Positions 10,831 through 22,261 of a stretch of 64,000 bases of DNA are shown here, piece after piece. Under the pieces are notes generated by a model that saw only the letters and a program-made list of their open reading frames with translations, was not told the origin of the DNA and did no database searches. The position numbers were made by a program, and so were the translations under genes. The first letter of the stretch is position 1; every line of letters begins with the position of its first letter. Source of the stretch: Romanomermis culicivorax (taxonomy: Eukaryota > Nematoda > Enoplea > Mermithida > Mermithidae); the NCBI GenBank assembly GCA_963922205.1, contig CAWUHX010000265.1, positions 124,001 through 188,000 on the forward strand, in the 5' to 3' direction.

Positions 10831-12717
10831 AAATAAATGACATAAAAACACAAAAACAATGTCAGGGGATGGAAACAGTGGACACATGTCGAAGCTTCTC
10901 TATGATAGTCCATGATTGTGTTTCAGTTTTTGTTGGTAATCACGTTTTGATTTAGAAGAAATTCTTTGGCTCACTGTTGATAGAAAACATGCAAGCATCA
11001 CAAAATTTACGTTGAGTTTCTATTCCAGGCCCAAACATTCAACTATGGAATGCGAAATACAAGCATTCAACTGTACACCTGTGACTGAGAAGAAGAAAAT
11101 TGTTCTATAAATGAATCATGAATAGAAAAACGTCCTGGAAGAGGAAGCTGAAGCTTTGCGCAAAAATATCCCATAGGCTCAAATGTTGGCCACGCTGAAA
11201 CTAATGACCAGTGGTTTTTGGGAGCTCACGCAGGGACTGCTCTCCATGTAAGAGCTCATACACCCTTGGGTACCATCAGATGTGCTTTGACTTCATGTGC
11301 TCCGTGAGCGGCTGCTCGGCAAATGGCTACCCAGTAGGCTTTGCAAACCATCGAAATAACATTATGAAAATTGTTAGGATTCAACAGAAGGAACTGAAAG
11401 GTGTTATAGTTTCGGCTCGAAAGCCCAAGTTTTGCGAACATGTGCTCCTATTACTTCTAGTGGTCACAATTTTTGCGCTGAAATTTTATATTTTTCATTG
11501 AAATTTCAAATATATTTTTGGTCAAAATTTTAAAGGTCACTGTTTTAAATCGCCTGTTTTTTAAATTTCATAAATATGCTTCTAGGAGTTTACAGACGAA
11601 GCAGAAGATTGTTGCAAAGGATGGACAGCAAGAATAAGATATGTAAAGTATGGGGATGTACTTATACTAGCAAATATTCCACATCTATGCTGAATCTGTT
11701 AATTTGGTGAAGCCCGAATTGGACCAAGGAAATTTGATTTTAGTCATTATTAAAATTTCTTATGCGTCTGCCGTGTACATTGTTATTGTTACTTTTCTCA
11801 CCCAATAAACAGATTCCAGCACCAACTAATATGTACTCGAATACTTATATTACTTGCACAAAAAGCAGAATTGAGCACTGGACATTGGACTCATGCCAAT
11901 ACCAATGTAGCCCTGAGTAAACCTCGATATTACTATAGTGACTTCTTATTGTCACACGTAGTAGCCTGCAGTAAGTATCTGGAGCAACCTTGACTGTTTT
12001 TTGATTGCAAGCTAGTGTGTTTTGCAGGTCTTTCCTTAAGAGTTTAAGAAAAGATTGAGGCTTCTGGTCTGAACTGACCTGTTAGAACTACTCCCTTGGC
12101 TAAGCCTCAGTGATAATGCAATAGTCCAGTTCCCCAGACCTACAATAACAAAGATTACTTTAACTTTAAATGTGGGGCCTCACCAGAGAGCTCTGCAGTC
12201 TCCTAGCTGAGACAAGGAAACCCTTCAGGGATAGACTTACTCGATTGGATCCCCTATTGGGTATTCCAGAGCTTGCTGACTGCAAGCTAGCGCCTGGGCC
12301 TTTGGACCTTCGCTCCTGTCGGTCGAAAGTATCCAAATAATAAAGAATATGTAAATCAATAAAAACCGACGAATAGTAAAAAAGATGTGGATAGGCCACT
12401 ATTATTTTTATGTAAATATTAGATGTCGTTGCTGGGAATATTTTATTGGACGCCAGCAAAATATACCAAAATATAATAAAAACAATATTAGTGAAAGAAA
12501 GATTTCACTATCACTTTTTCGTCTTTCTGTGGCGCTTCATTTCTACACAAATGTTTGCGCCACTGGTCGTCCAAATTTTTGATTTGCATGGCGATTTCCC
12601 AATGTGGCTTGCCATCAACAGGGTGCCCAACAAGTGTCTGTTCCAGTCTCAGCAAACTTAGGTTATGCGGCAACTGAAGGTTGTGTTTAGTCTGCTAGAG
12701 AACTGTTGCACTCTACT
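10831..12717. other. Intergenic sequence, no secure gene
   Basis: No gene is supported. About 11880-12015 is an inverted copy of the repeat at 5270-5420. The rest is unassigned. Confidence 0.4.
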
Positions 12718-13062
12718 GGGGCCTGTTTCATCAAAGAGACTTAAACTCCAGCTAAGCTACAGCTTAGGCTGTAGCTTAACTCTATATGTTATAATATTGC
12801 CGTTAAGCTGTAGCTTAACTCATGCACACAAAATGTATCGGGAAAGTTTAGCTGCAGCTGAACTGTAGCTTAACTGTGTATGTTAAAACATTGCCGTTAA
12901 GGTGCAGCTCAGCTGTAGCTTAACCTTCCCTAATGTTTTGTGTGTATGAGTTAAGCTACAGCTGAGCTGCAGCTTAATGACAATGGCATAACATATAGAG
13001 TTAAGTTACAGCTGAAGCTGCAGCTCAGCTGGAGCTTAAGTCTCTTTGATGAAACCGGCCCC
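12718..13062. mobile_element. Foldback element (345 bp)
   Basis: The two ends are inverted copies: GGGGCCTGTTTCATCAAAGA at the left and TCTTTGATGAAACCGGCCCC at the right, with AGACTTAA next inward. Between them runs an imperfect palindrome built from AGCTACAGCTTAA / GCTGCAGCTGAGC motifs, so almost the whole element can fold on itself. No coding capacity. No clear target duplication was found. Confidence 0.8.
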
Positions 13063-14150
13063 TGGTCTTTATTTATAGGAAGCTCTGTTGAGTGACCTAT
13101 GATAATCAGCCATGTATAAGCAAAGAGCCTCTTCAGTTACATTGCTGACCTCTTTTGACCTAAGCAGAGATCTACAGTTTGTCTTTTATAAAATGCTTCT
13201 AAATAGAAAAAGAGCAAAAATCGACTATGTCCTCAAAATTGAGTACACAAAGCTTTCACAGAAGGATTTTTCATTCAAAAAATTATTGAACGTTTATTGA
13301 ATAAGCTCACAAATTTTCAGTCTCAGGTGACCCACGGTTTAGGAGGAAATCTTAAAAAACTAAAATAGTACTTGCTTTCCACTTTTATAACTTAGAAGCA
13401 TTCCAAGAAAAACAGACTATAGAAATAACATGTTAAAAGAAGCTGACTACGACTTGTAACACTATATCACATGTTACAAGTCCACACAAAGAAGCTTTAA
13501 AGTCCTAAAAAAGAAATTTCCATGTGAAATTGATTTTTTCTTGCTTTGGAAACCGACGGAAAGTCTACTTCTATGCATTACTAAAATTCATTCAAGGTCA
13601 CTTAGAATCAATGAAATGTGACGAAACAGGCTACAATAATTGCTTTTGTAGACTCTGTAGAAGTCTAATATTTTTGTGGCTATTAAATATTTGAATCTGC
13701 ATTCTAATCCACACGTCAAGGATGGACAACGTATTCACAAAATTCTAGAACATAAAGATGGTGTAACGAAGAGAAGAGATTTTTTTTGATTTTGTGTGCT
13801 TTATCCCCTGCATTTGGTTATTTTTTGTGTATGAGTTTTTTGCCCATCATCGCATTTCTTGAGTATAAAGATTCATTTCAACTTTTTTGTAACATAAACC
13901 CCATTTGTCTCTTTTAGGCTGAGTCATGTTGATTGCAGACAGGTATCGACTCTAGATTGGTAAGTTGAGACATTGTAAAGTTCGAGAATCCAAATTCACA
14001 GATGATTAAGGTATGTTCCTTGGACTCCCAGTGGTCTAGATATCCTCCTTTTAATGTCTTCTACATTTTGTTGGATTAACATGTTCCTACTGCTCAGGTT
14101 TTTGGTAAAAACCTTGGCTTGGATCCTGGATCTTAATGTTACCATCCATA
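13063..14150. other. No feature recognised
   Basis: AT-rich sequence without a supported gene or obvious repeat. Confidence 0.4.
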
Positions 14151-14154
14151 GATT

Positions 14155-15160
14155 TGTAGCCATATGCCCCAGTTTCAATTGTGCTTTCCCATTTGCGCCC
14201 TAGCCAATTGCGCCGATTTTCAAGTGCGCCATTTTTATATGCACCCTATGCATTTGGGCCATGTGTATAATGGGCCAACTGCAATTGTGCTTTTTGCAAA
14301 TGTGCGGCCTTTGTGTTTTAATTCATCATAGAAAGACAATGGATGCATCAGTAATAAAAAAAGTGACAAAGATGACTATTGTCTCCAGAAATTGTTTAGG
14401 AAGCATTTTTTTTAAAATTTTCGTATCCAAAAATTTTTGCTGTATGTTTATTTTTCTCAGACTTACATAGCTAATCTATATCACAGTTTAGCTACTGCAA
14501 GTGATTCTATGATATGATCATGATTTCATGATCTGATCATGATTCTATGATCTGGTCTTGATTCTTTGATCTGATCATGATTCTATGATCAGATAATCCT
14601 GTACCCAGTACCTTCATATTTAAAATTTGTTCAGAAGCAGCAAAACTAAACATGTACTCCAAATCTTACCACTTGAGTTCGAAAGTCAAAATAAGCAAGA
14701 CACAAATGCATAGAGTTACAGTATTTAATACGCCAACAGATCAGTCAAATTATAAGCTATACTGGTCATAAAATCAATAGCATTAATTTGACCCTGACCA
14801 TACTGTAGATTGCGTGTAAAAAATTCTAGAGTTCCAAATGTGACATAATTGCACTTTGGTAATTTTCAACTCTGACTATGTGACTATCTGTGTGATCCTT
14901 TATGACTGTATAATAATTTATAATGTTGTTTTTGCCTAGTTTGTTTGGTCTTCAAGAATAACTACATTTCTCATTTGATACTATGTTTTCAGTGTCCAAT
15001 CAGAATTATGGCCGACATGAACAAAGGGCATTTAACACATGGCCCATTTGCCAATAGCGCATATGACAATGTGGCATATGATATGTGGTGCATTTGGATC
15101 GGCGCAATTGGCAAAAGCGCATATGAAAAGGGCACAATTGGCTACACCCCCATCCATACA
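14155..15160. mobile_element. Foldback element with CAATTGCGCC-type arms
   Basis: The left arm (about 14155-14310) and right arm (about 15010-15160) are inverted copies made of degenerate 13-17-bp units such as GCCAATTGCGCCGAT, CATTTGGGCCATG and CATATGCGCC. They begin TGTAGCCATATG and end CACAATTGGCTACA. The roughly 700-base middle holds a tandem of about 22 bp (GATCATGATTCTATGATCTG, 14510-14590) and no gene. Confidence 0.65.
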
Positions 15161-15686
15161 CTCAAACCAACTGAGCCAACCAAGAATGGAGAAAGTGCTC
15201 TCAATCTCTCGATTCGCAACAGATCATAGCTGAGGTGACTGTGGTGACCATAGTTGAGATGGCTGCATGCCTTCGTCAAGAAATTATAACCATATGACAT
15301 ATAGGCAAAAAAACCAAAATTATTCCTATCATTATTAATAGAATTTGAATATCTAGTAATCCCAATTGGTATTTTCATAAGAAATGTCCTTGGAATATAC
15401 AGAATGAGTCCATTGATGCGAAGCCATATGATTATTTTTTTACAGAACCTTAATTCGCCAAAAAACTGTATTTGCTGTAAGTTTCAACTGCATGTTATGC
15501 ACCTCTTGTATCACATGCTCTTTATTTTTCTTCGTGAACCTTGTTTACCCGGAGAGAACTAGTTTTTACCAATCATAGCCTCAGGTTAAGATGTGCTATT
15601 TTGTTATTCTTTTCTGACGCTCCATCTCTCATCAAGTAAGAAACTTGATTTCAGGAAAGGTCAACATAACTGTTATTTTTTCGGCA

Positions 15687-16004
15687 ATGGCAATACATGG
15701 TCGAGTTATTTTTATTTCACTTCTTTTTTATTATTCAACATGTCGAAAAATTGATGAACCGAAAGAAGTACCTCCATGTCACGACTATCCCGGCGATGTA
15801 CGTTTTATATACGAGACAACTCAAGATGAACAGTTCTACAATGTGAAGTATGGAGGTCCCGTGATCTACAAGTACAGGAGAACTGTTACCCGAAGGCGAT
15901 CATACTCGCCGATTGTACAACAAGTTCAACAGCAACAGGTTTATGGAAAAATGAATATGAACAATATGATAGTGAACAATGTTCAATCGGAACTACAAGG
16001 TAAA
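15687..16004 (+). CDS. Exon 1 of the secreted FN3-like gene
   Basis: About 106 codons from ATG 15687. An upstream in-frame ATG-like start at 15645 is less likely because 15687 directly precedes the signal peptide. The donor is GTAAAT. The reading frame stops soon after the donor, as expected for an intron. Confidence 0.55.
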
Positions 16005-19000
16005 TCAAAAACTTTTCCAACTACATACTGTAGGAAATTAGAATAACCATTTGATCTGAACTTTCAAACCTCTTTGAACAGATTTTGAACGAATGTTGTA
16101 TTTGGTAATGGTCGATGCTTGATGAGTCAGGCAGAAGTGGGATCCCAGGGTTCATCCTTAATGCACGTATTTCCCACGCCCACGCTTACCGGATTGACTT
16201 ACCTAAATGTACTTAAACCCGACACTAATAACTCTACAAATTAAGGAAAGATGCTTCCTTAATCTGCCGCCAAATTAAAATAAACCCAAGAAAGGAAACC
16301 TTTCTTCAATTTTACCTTGGCAATCTTACTCACAAAACAAGGCTGGACGAGAGCACAAAGAATTCACTCCCACGCACTAGGGAGAAAAACACAATAGACA
16401 AGGCATACGGGGAGGCAATGAGTACGATGCAAAAACCAATAATAAACGTATGTTATATAAAACAATGTTTTTACCACACAGTAAGAGAGAGAGCCAGCGC
16501 ATGTGTACTGACGTGCACTACAGTAAGATGGCTGTCGATGGCCCGCGTTGCTCGCTCCACTTGGTACTTGGGGGCCTCATGCATGGAATGACAAAAATGA
16601 TAAAAGTACAATCAAATTGGTGGAAACAGACTACAACACGAAGAGCCCTCAGCCTTGCACAAGTTTACCCAGACGTTATGTATATAGGCTGTGTGATCAT
16701 ACTAGAATGATAGTTTTTGGATATTAATGATCATTTGAATCTTTCAACATTACATAGTTGGATGGAACAATAGTGGTAGTCAAAAATTTTTCACTATAGC
16801 CAGTTTTTCCAAATGTGAATTTTCTGAAAAGAGTTTAAAGCAAGCTTTGTATGTAAAAGTTTGTTCAATGGAACTCCATAGTCCCCTGCGACACGAAAAT
16901 TTTTCGAGCATATAACACAAAAGTTCGCTGACCAGCTAGAAATCCCGGATTTTGATTAAAAATATTCTTGCAATGTTTTTCTTTTTTTCAGATCATGATA
17001 TTGCAACCGGACTACAGCTACATACTATCAGGAAATGATAAAATATGTTCACTTTGACAAATTTGAGCGAAATGACAATTTGAGGTGCAAATTTGAAAAA
17101 AAAATCGAAATTGGGTGCAAGTGGGTCTCAGAACGCCAAAAAATCCCAAAAAAGTGGAAAAGAGTGCAATCAGCATGCATACAGGAGTACCAGAAGCACT
17201 TAATTTTGTCAATTTTATGCTTCTTGAGCATCTTCGATTCAAAAAAATTTTTGGTGCAGCACCTAAAAATCCGGTCTTTAATTATAATTGAAATAGGTGA
17301 AGAAAAAATTATAAACATTTAAAAAGGCGAGAATATTCAAATAATCTAAAGCATTGATGGTCTGAAATAATATACATGGTGTCTCAATTATCTTGCGTAC
17401 TCAATTTCCAATAGCCAAAAACCCGTACTTACTCTGGTTAATTTGTATGAAATCAAAATTTTAAGTTATGTGAGTGGGAGAGAACAGCATGAATTAAATG
17501 CTCAAGTGGAACAATTTCAATCATTAATGTGTGTAATGCCCGATTTTCACTATACTTTTACTTGCTTCAAATCACTTGATTCCCGATGTCCTTGATAGGA
17601 TACACAATAAATGATATGGGGGGTTATGATACGATAAATAATAATTGAACGAAAATACAATATTGCCCACTGCTCCAATAGGCGTTGACAGTACATGTTT
17701 GATTTTACACGAATCTCTAACTAGCTTTCACACATGGATTTAAAAACGGAATATGAAACAACTAACTATTTCACGCATTCTTCGCCTTTTATACTGCTTT
17801 CTGTTGGCCACACCCTTGATCCGTGGGGGATCAGCTTCGGAAATCTTTGTCCAACCAATCGTTGCTTCCTGCTTCATATGCTTTCGTGTAATGTATGCTT
17901 ACCTGGCCACGCCTTTTATGCTTCCTAACTATAGTTTGCTTTACCACGCCTTTTTGTGTTATGCTTAGCTTAACTGTCTATGCTTCCGACTTATTGTAGA
18001 CTTAGTCATGCCTATGTGCTTAATAATTACGCCTGTATGTGATTCTGTAATGTACCGCAGCTACTGTTCCACTTGAGACTGGTGTCTGCGTTTGGGTTTC
18101 TACATTTTATTATTGGACGGGTGTCCTTACGATTTGGGAGGAATTAGTGTACCTATGGGCTGGTGTATTTCGAGTGGGTAATGAGGACCAGGTGCCGATG
18201 TGCAAATTAATTATGTAATGTCTTTAATTGGCTCAATAACGACTTCTGGGTGCGAGACGTTCAAAACAGAACACTTCAAGGGAATTTATAGGAATGTCAA
18301 TATAGGGATACTCAGACATCCTTGAGACAGTAGATCATGGAATAAATTTATATGCAGTAATCAAATACACATATCGTACATTGTGAATTTACACTGATGC
18401 ATTAGCACCTATATTACATGTGCATCACATTGTGAGCTCAATTGAACTTCATTGTTTTCGAAAAATCGTCCATACAGTAAATTACAGTATTCCATCCAAA
18501 CACGCTTTGTGCATATTGTGCTTGCTTTCAACTCTTTTCAGAGGGTTGCGTAATTCCTATGAATTCCATTTTTATGGAGATCCAGCATATTTGTATTTGC
18601 TGGCTCGCTTATGAAACTACTGCTCCAATTTGGAAAATTCACTGTTATCCCAGCAGAAATATGAGCAAACCAGTAATGCAATAGTTTAATCAAAAATTTT
18701 TCTTGAAAATTTGAAGTTGTTTACTTTTTTATTGTATTACAGTATTCAATCCTTAGATGCTGGTGTTTGAGATTGGGCTTTGAATCCATCAACCTGAGTT
18801 AATGCTATGAAACACGAATTTTATAGCTGAATGGACTGCCTGATGTCAGTATTTATAGCATCAGATTCGAAAAGAGTTTCAACAAGTGTTAAGTGATGTA
18901 CTTGTATGAAATTTGGCTCGTTTCATATTCAATTTATTCTGAAGATCTTTCAGCTACTAACGAAACTGAAAACCAACCATTGCCAATATGGAAGTTACAA

Positions 19001-19639
19001 GTGCCACAAAATGCAATGCACGTTTGGATTAATAGAATTGAAGATGGAAAAGTGATCGAACGTTTCGAATTGGGTAAAGAAGAATTTGGGAACAAGACGA
19101 TCACGACCTTTACAACTTCCTATCAAAAAAATATCGACATAACAGATAGAGGCCTAACGCCCGAAGAATGGTATTTGATATGCATGGACTTGAGCATCAG
19201 TTACAGTAAGCAGCCGAATAACACGGTCTGCCAGCATTGCACGCTATTGCGAGCAGCCACAGACGATGGTCGTCAGGTTGGCATTTCGGCTAGCCTAGCA
19301 CCCTTGTATTCGACAGCAAACTCTGTAAGAATCAAATACCAAGTCGACGATATTCCCTTCAATATGGCCATGATCGTAACGCAGGCTTATCCATTTTTGG
19401 ATGGTGGCTTTGAAAGATGTACAATGACCAATAAGACCACGAGTTCGATTCAAAGTACTGATCTGATCAGTCCGAGTGCTGTAGTTTTTGTCGATCTGGA
19501 CGGTTTGTTGGACATTTACGCTTATCGCGTGATCACAAGCTTGCTGATTGCATTGGAAAAAAATCAAAAGATTGTCGTCAATTTTTATTTGAATGGAGAG
19601 ACCGGCCTGCAGGTCCCGAAATGTTCCCGCTATACATAG
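15687..19639 (+). CDS. Two-exon gene, secreted FN3-like protein (predicted)
   Basis: Exon 1 runs from ATG 15687 to 16004 (donor CAAG/GTAAAT) and exon 2 from 18954 (acceptor TTTCAG) to TAG 19637-19639. Both sides are in phase 1, so the join keeps the frame. Exon 1 starts with a hydrophobic signal-peptide-like segment (IFISLLFYYSTC), then an acidic/Tyr-rich part, a basic TRRRS patch and a Gln/Asn/Met-rich stretch. Exon 2 holds a beta-rich domain that includes LTPEEWYLICMDL followed by a CQHCTLLR motif. That resembles fibronectin-III-like ectodomains of nematode surface proteins, but the assignment is weak. Several N-glycosylation sites (NET, NKT, NNT, NKT) support secretion, and no strong C-terminal TM is seen. 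The intron contains a solo LTR. An extra small exon after the acceptor-like tract near 16980-16991 cannot be excluded. Confidence 0.55.
17532..18418. mobile_element. Solo LTR, 887 bp, TGTAAT...ATTACA
   Basis: The termini are inverted hexamers TGTAAT/ATTACA, and TGTG stands on both sides (17528-17531 and 18419-18422) as a 4-bp target duplication. It aligns end to end with the LTR at 39966-40861 through shared landmarks (CACTTGAGACT, GTGCAAATTAATT, CCTTGAGAC), with noticeable divergence. It lies inside the intron of the FN3-like gene. No internal retroelement sequence remains. Confidence 0.75.
18954..19639 (+). CDS. Exon 2 of the secreted FN3-like gene
   Basis: About 228 codons after acceptor GATCTTTCAG. 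The frame upstream of the acceptor is open only back to 18893, and that part has no coding character. Candidate poly(A) signal AATAAA at 19906-19911. Confidence 0.6.
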
Positions 19640-20199
19640 TTGATATGAGGAACAAAACTTGTTTTTCTATGTAGTGTGTTAGCTTTTTTAATGTTTTGTC
19701 AGAAAATGTAGTTGATTTCGTACGAAAATGTAAAGACAGTCAAGCTGAAAACATAGGAGATATATTTACAGATAATATGAAAAAAAATCGATCGTCAATA
19801 AGAACATCAATTAGCTCAAATAATTTTGAGAAAACGACAGCATTAAAAAATTAGCATAAATTATATACCATAGGATGAATATTATTTGAGTGAAATGTAT
19901 CATACAATAAATCAAAAATCTGATGTGTATCAATAAGCTGATCTACATAATCTGATCGACAATAGGTAGAATGGGACAAGATTATTTTGGGCGCAGGTTT
20001 TCAATCTTGTACATTGAGCCGGAAACTCACTGGGAAAAATCAATTCCGCGATTTCAAAACCGTAAATTTCCGAAAGGTCATATGCAAGTAATTCAAGAAT
20101 CCGATAAATCATTTCGCACTGTTGATTCACAAGTTTTTCGTGCCATGAGTTTGTTGCTGTGAAACGATCAGGTACTGTTGTCTGGAATGCATTATTTTT

Positions 20200-20500
20200 C
20201 CGTCTGGCGGCGGCGCGCGTCGCCACCACCGTTTTTTTCCCTCAAATGGGGTCTTTTGAGGAAAAAAATTTCGGAATGAGGAAAAAAATTTTGGGTATAG
20301 TTCTCATTGTGGAAAAAATTTTGGGGAACTCTAAACCGAAAAGATGCATTTTGGTGGACTTTTTAAAAGGTCAAAATCTCAAAATTTTCCGGCGCTTCGC
20401 GCCAGCGTTTTTTTTTGTGCACGGACATTTGTGCCAATTGGCACAAAAGGCCAAAAAAATTTGTGCCAATGGCACAAAAAATTTTTTTTACTAAAGACAT
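20200..20500. repeat. GAGGAAAAAA/GATGCATTTTGGTG repeat module
   Basis: Module with G-rich/A-rich runs, the landmark AAAAGATGCATTTTGGTG, AAAATCTCAAAATTTTCC and a GGCGCTTCGCGCC hairpin. Related copies lie at about 22262-22435, 23220-23420 (inverted), 24420-24575, 49510-49625 and 50480-50660 (inverted). It ends in the perfect palindrome TTTGTGCCAATTGGCACAAA. Non-coding. Confidence 0.7.
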
Positions 20501-21039
20501 ACTGAAAACTGCGGAAAAGTTTTAGGCCAAAAGTTTGATGAAAAGTTATTGTTTCACGCATTAATTTTTTGTAAAAATCGTGCCCAACTTTTCAGCTAAC
20601 CATGTCAGTGAGAAGAGAAAAAACTGTGCAACAAAATAGTTCACGAAATCCCAAAAGGAAATGGAATGCTGAGACAATTTAAATAGCTCTAGAATTGTTC
20701 AGGAAGTTCAAATTGATTCAATTTTCGACCACGAACGAATATCTATGTATTATTTATTTAACAACCATGTAAAGACTAGAGAAAATAAAGTCGAAAATCG
20801 TGTTAATTTTTGCCATTATCAACGATATCGATTTTTCTATTTGAATCAATCAAACACAAAAAGTAACAATTTCAGTTTTAAATCCGAATCTGACTGAATG
20901 AAGAGAGAATATTCAGAATTTATTTTGACTCATCAGTCTTGACAGCCTATAAAGTTTGCTGCAACGATACTAATACACTGTTCAAAGAGAAATCGTTCGC
21001 GTTCGGGTCAAATGTACGAATAGGAAATATTATAAGCGC

Positions 21040-22240
21040 CGAAAAATTTTTGCGTTTTCAGCCCCTAAAACGTCTAAAAATCAAGAAAATTTAATGTTTG
21101 ACCAGCCAAAAAATTTGTGCCAATTGGCACAAACGCTCAAAATTTTTTGTGCCATTCCAAATTTTTTTGTGCCAAAAACCATGTTTTGGCACAAAAAAAA
21201 AACACTGCTTCGCGCCGGTCATGGGTATAATTATAACTATGTTCTATCAGGCGCGCGCGTTAGCATATCTACTTCGACGTACTAATTAATGCTCAACAGT
21301 TTCTATAAATCAAGTTAGCTCGTTTCCTTTTCTAATCGTTTACAGTCAATTATGTCGCCGAAAATAGAGATTTTTCATCAAGTCTCAATTTTTTTCTCTC
21401 GATGATTGAAATTTTTTTAACGTTTGCAATCTGAACTTTTGCGTTTATTGAAGGTGGAAATTAAAGACATTACTCTAGAACGCGTTTTTAAAACATTTGT
21501 TCACGAATTATCTGTTAGAGAGATTTATTTTTCAGCGTTTTAGAATACAAAAACCCGAAAATTTTTCCGGCGCTTCGCGCCGGAACGGGGAGCAAATTAC
21601 ACTTCATCAGTCTGATTTTAATTTATTTCCCAACGTTATGAAGATTCATTTTCCAGCGTTTTAGAAAGTGAAAATCAAAAAATTTTTCCAGCGCTCCGCG
21701 CCGGACCAAGAATAAAATAAAATTAGATGATTCTAATCGGAATCACAGGAATGTTGATAGCAGATAAATTCATGAGAACTCTATCGTCAACTTGCTTTAT
21801 CCGCTCCTATAGAACACCAATATATTCTTCATGAGCTCACTTTGGACCAACATAACCAGAATTTTCTGAATTTTTTTCCTCATTTTTGCAGGTTTCTGAC
21901 TACAAATACAACAAAATGCTCGAGTATGCTCCTAAAATGCACAAAAAAGCATCCGTAGCCACATTATGAGCATTTTTAAAAATGTGGGAAATTTTTGGAA
22001 AATGAGGATAAAAATTTTGGGTCCGGTTCTCATGTGGAAAAAATCTTCGAGGAAAAAAAACGGTGGTCGCGCGCAGTGTTTTTTTTGTGCCAAAACATGG
22101 TTTTTGGCACAAAAAAATTTGGAATGGCACAAAAAATTTTGAGCGTTGGTGCCAATTGGCACAAATTTTTCTGCTGGTCGAGGCCTAAATTTCCATGATT
22201 TTTAGTCATTTTAAGGACTGAAAAGTCGCGTCCCGTCAGC
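21040..22240. mobile_element. Foldback element with GTGCCAATTGGCAC arms
   Basis: 21100-21205 and 22075-22182 are inverted copies of about 105 bases, both containing GTGCCAATTGGCAC and a CCATGTTTTGGCACAAAA block. The match continues outward more weakly to CTAAAACG... on the left and ATTTTTAGTCATTTTAAGG on the right. The middle contains two further GCGCTTCGCGCC-type hairpins (21570, 21689). No coding capacity. Confidence 0.65.
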
Positions 22241-22261
22241 ACGACAGCACAGCACTTTTAT

